Part shown: positions 61,866 through 64,000 of the stretch, piece by piece
Layout of the letters: the number at the start of each line of letters is the position of its first letter
How positions within the stretch are numbered: the first letter of the stretch is position 1
From: Bremerella sp. TYQ1
Lineage (GTDB): Bacteria; Planctomycetota; Planctomycetia; Pirellulales; Pirellulaceae
Assembly: GCF_020150455.1 (NCBI RefSeq)
Contig: NZ_CP083740.1
Coordinates: 5,022,001 to 5,086,000, forward strand
Length of the DNA: 64,000 nt
Direction of reading: 5' to 3'
Made by a program: the position numbers and the translations under genes
Notes under the pieces: model-generated
What the model saw: only the letters and a program-made list of their open reading frames with translations
Told to the model about the DNA's origin: nothing
The model's database searches: none

Positions 61866-62321
61866 TTAGGCGGCGGCTTCCGGAGCTGGCTTCAGTTCGA
61901 CGCCTTTTTCCTTCATGCGTTCCTCGAACAAGTCGCGGGCCTTCTCCCACATGCCACCACTCATCGGCACATGGCAACCGCCTTTGCCTTTGCATTCATT
62001 CGCACCAGGCGTTTTGCCGCAACCGCCCTGCCCTTTGCACTCGTTGTGGCCACCACAAACGTGATGCTCAACGGTGGCACACGTCCCGGCGCCTGCACAT
62101 TCGTTGGTGCCTTTGGCGCCTTGCCCTTTGCACTCGTTCAAGCCACGACAAGCATGCTTGGCGACCGTGGAGGTATCGGTTTCGTCGGAGGGGGCGTCGC
62201 TGTCGGATGTGGTTGGTTTGGCCTGAGAACCACAGCCGATTGCTCCGGCTGCCATCATGCCACTTAACGCAGCGGCTGAAAGCTTGTGAAAGTCGCGGCG
62301 GGTGTAATCTTTTTGGGACAT
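61866..62321 (-). CDS. Tat-signal, Cys-repeat precursor peptide of a bufferin-like RiPP
   Basis: The 151 residues from the Met at 62321 (AAGGAG about 11 bases upstream) begin with a twin-arginine signal [20 protein letters not shown] and a lipobox-like AIGC (Cys30). After a Ser/Thr/Asp-rich spacer (32-53) comes a core (55-117) with nine Cys: 58, 64, 75, 81, 89, 95, 101, 110, 116. Four copies of NEC start near-repeats such as [10 protein letters not shown] and [10 protein letters not shown], with Cys-x5-Cys spacing. A helical C-terminal tail ([20 protein letters not shown]) follows. It heads a minus-strand cluster with DUF692 and DUF2063. I infer a RiPP precursor for copper or other metal binding. 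An alternative, a simple Cys-rich electron or metal lipoprotein, is less likely given its neighbours. Confidence 0.85.
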   Translation of the reverse strand: MSQKDYTRRDFHKLSAAALSGMMAAGAIGCGSQAKPTTSDSDAPSDETDTSTVAKHACRGLNECKGQGAKGTNECAGAGTCATVEHHVCGGHNECKGQGGCGKTPGANECKGKGGCHVPMSGGMWEKARDLFEERMKEKGVELKPAPEAAA

Positions 62322-62422
62322 GGGGCCTGTTTCTCCTTGTCCGGAGGGGGAAGATGGTTTGTCGAAGCTAAGTGTCAGTTTATCGGATAAGGGCACGGCC
62401 GTCTGGTTAGCCTTATTACCTT

Positions 62423-63670
62423 CTACCCGAAAAAGTCGACGGTGGTCTTCACTGCGTCGGCCAGCTTTTCTACTTCTTCCCGAGTATTGTACAGATAGAA
62501 ACTGGCTCGCACACTTGCGCTGATGCCCAACTTCTTATGCAGTGGCAACGTGCAGTGGTGTCCTTCTCGTACGGCAATTCCGCGACCATCGAGGAATGTC
62601 GCAATATCGCTTGCCGCGAGTCCGTCGATCACGAAGCTGACGATGCCTGCTTTTTTGCTGACGTCAGGTCCTAAGATTCGTAGCCCTGGCACATCGGCAA
62701 GCAGTTCATGGGCATAGTTTGCCAGTGACTGTTCGTGCTGCAAAATGCGAGCGAGACCAACGTTTTCCAGGTACTCAATGGCCGGTTTCATCGCAATCGC
62801 GTCAGCAATCGGAGGTGTGCCGGCTTCAAATTTAGCCGGCAGCATGGCTGGTGTGAATCGATCGATCTCGACCATGTCGATCATGCTTCCGCCCCCGAGG
62901 AACGGCGGCATTTCTTCCAAGAGCTGCTGCTTTCCGTACAGTACGCCGACGCCGGACGGCCCTAGCATTTTATGGCCACTAAACGCCACAAAGTCGGCGT
63001 CCCAACCCGTCACGTCGATTGCTTCGTGAGGAACAGCCTGGGCGGCATCGACCACTACTTTAGCACCCACCGCGTGGGCCGCTTCGGTGATGTACGAAAT
63101 CGGGTTGATCGTTCCCAGGACATTAGACACGGCCGCAACGGCAACCACTTTCGTCCTGTCGGTCAAGACTTTGGGAAGAAAGTCGAGATCGAGCTGGCCA
63201 TCTTCCGTAATAGGAATCGCTCGAATCGTTGCTCCGGTTCGCTCGGCCAACTGCTGCCAGGGAACGAGGTTCGAGTGATGCTCCATTTCGGTCAGCAATA
63301 TCTCGTCGCCCTGGGAAACGTTCGCATCTCCCCAGCTTCGAGCGACTAGATTGATCCCCATGGTCGTTCCGCTGGTGAAAATCACCTCGTGTTCGGATTT
63401 CGCTCCCAAAAATGTTTGAATCGAACGACGAGCCACTTCAAACAGGTCGGTCGATTCGCCACTGAGTCGATGAGCCCCTCGGTGCACATTCGCGTAACGC
63501 TTTTCGTAGACGTCACTTAAACAGTCGATCACCGACTTCGGGCGTTGGCTGCTGGCACCGTTGTCGAGGTAAACCAGCGGATTGTTCTCTTCGTCGACTT
63601 GATGCAGAATGGGGAAATCGGCTCGGATGCGCTCAACGTCCAGTTGCGATTCCACGTCGAAAGTGGCCAT
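62423..63670 (-). CDS. sufS: Cysteine desulfurase, SufS type
   Basis: Frees sulfur from cysteine for Fe-S cluster assembly, using PLP. The 415 residues have YLDNGASSQRPKSVIDCL, TEMEHHSNLVPWQQLA, PLP Lys234 in FSGHKMLGPSG and the catalytic Cys373 in VREGHHCTLPLHKKLG. This loop places it in the class II SufS/CsdA group. No sufBCD or sufU gene is adjacent. It is 101 bases upstream of the Cys-rich precursor on the same strand; co-transcription is possible but not shown. Confidence 0.95.
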   Translation of the reverse strand: MATFDVESQLDVERIRADFPILHQVDEENNPLVYLDNGASSQRPKSVIDCLSDVYEKRYANVHRGAHRLSGESTDLFEVARRSIQTFLGAKSEHEVIFTSGTTMGINLVARSWGDANVSQGDEILLTEMEHHSNLVPWQQLAERTGATIRAIPITEDGQLDLDFLPKVLTDRTKVVAVAAVSNVLGTINPISYITEAAHAVGAKVVVDAAQAVPHEAIDVTGWDADFVAFSGHKMLGPSGVGVLYGKQQLLEEMPPFLGGGSMIDMVEIDRFTPAMLPAKFEAGTPPIADAIAMKPAIEYLENVGLARILQHEQSLANYAHELLADVPGLRILGPDVSKKAGIVSFVIDGLAASDIATFLDGRGIAVREGHHCTLPLHKKLGISASVRASFYLYNTREEVEKLADAVKTTVDFFG

Positions 63671-63783
63671 GAAATTGAGTTCTGTTGGGGGAATGAGGCG
63701 TCTTAGAACGCCTGCTCATTTTTCGCATACTTAGGTTATTTTATTCCCCAGGACCCAATCGGACAACGAGCGGTTCGCCCCCT

Positions 63784-64000
63784 TTATTTAAGTCGCCAGA
63801 ACGTTTCCCACTCGATTTTCAGTTGTTTGCGTCGCTCTTCTGTATCTTGAGCGAATCGTGCGGCATCGACGGGATAGCCGGCCGTTTCCGCAATGCCAGG
63901 CACTTCCGCCGCCCAATAGCGATTGATGGCCTTCATTGCGACTTCTCGGTGATATTTTGCAAACAGCGATGCCAACGCGGTCGGCAGAAAGCCTTCGCCT
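63784..64000 (-). CDS. C-terminal part of an RNase HII-like protein (cut by window edge)
   Basis: The minus-strand frame is open to the window end. The last 72 residues read GEGFLPTALASLFAKYHREV, then AMKAINRYWAAEVPGIAETA, GYPVDAARF and EWETFWRLK. The A-S-x-x-A-K-x-x-R-E pattern, the GYPVDAARF text and the final segment resemble RNase HII-like proteins annotated in planctomycetes, but with so little visible this is tentative. The start is outside the window. Confidence 0.5.
   Translation of the reverse strand, partial: GEGFLPTALASLFAKYHREVAMKAINRYWAAEVPGIAETAGYPVDAARFAQDTEERRKQLKIEWETFWRLK

Noticed and set aside
63692..63720. Imperfect hairpin between sufS and the RNase HII-like gene
   Set aside because: AGGCGT/ACGCCT is only 6 bp and the T tract is on the plus side where no gene ends; not called a terminator.

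Overview
The window is chromosomal DNA of a planctomycete, most likely a Pirellulales-type organism (Blastopirellula/Bremerella-like; this rank is inference). The signs are a DUF1559 pseudopilin-like protein with the H-X9-DG ending, a DUF1080 protein, a secreted sulfatase, acidic or low-complexity extensions on core proteins (NusG, RpoC, L17) and a lineage-type EF-Tu switch I. Base composition and codon use look even throughout. I see no insertion sequence, prophage, CRISPR array or rRNA gene.

Layout. (1) 1-2.9 kb: two membrane proteins, a small lipoprotein and a DUF1559 protein. (2) 3.5-18.3 kb: tRNA-Thr/Tyr/Gly/Thr, tuf, tRNA-Trp, secE, nusG, rplKAJL, rpoBC, an order very close to the E. 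coli tufB-rpoBC region. (3) 18.4-21.7 kb: the str operon rpsL-rpsG-fusA, whose EF-G is a divergent mtEFG2/spdEFG2-like type, with no tuf behind it. (4) 22.2-32.3 kb: S10+spc ribosomal genes rpsJ to rplO, closed by a strong terminator. (5) 32.5-39.4 kb: secY-adk-map plus an NAD-binding protein, then rpmJ-rpsM-rpsK-rpoA-rplQ and another strong terminator. rpmD, infA, rpsD and rpmG are missing from their usual places. (6) 39.4-57.8 kb: accessory and housekeeping genes: HExxH metallopeptidase-like protein, exported propeller-like protein, DUF2071, sulfatase, DUF1080, CorA-like protein, a divergent ZIP transporter / zinc-type P-ATPase pair with a palindrome between them, pgk, DinB-like protein, fluoride channel, a DUF1559-like lipoprotein, a CrtI/PYROXD2-type oxidoreductase. 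(7) 57.8-59.8 kb: btaA-btaB, a betaine-lipid (DGTS) pathway. (8) 60.0-63.7 kb: on the minus strand sufS, then a Tat-signal, cysteine-repeat peptide, a DUF692 (MNIO) enzyme and a DUF2063 partner. This last set looks like a ribosomally made, post-translationally modified copper-binding peptide (bufferin-like) system with an unusual precursor and is the best candidate for something new.

Together the central 36 kb encodes most of the translation apparatus, RNA polymerase and the Sec channel. The flanks carry envelope, metal-homeostasis and lipid functions. Natural sequence variants at functional sites stand out: Arg at S12 position 88, EF-Tu switch I without RGITI, an L11 variant in the thiostrepton-site region, and the str-operon EF-G lacking the usual domain IV motif.
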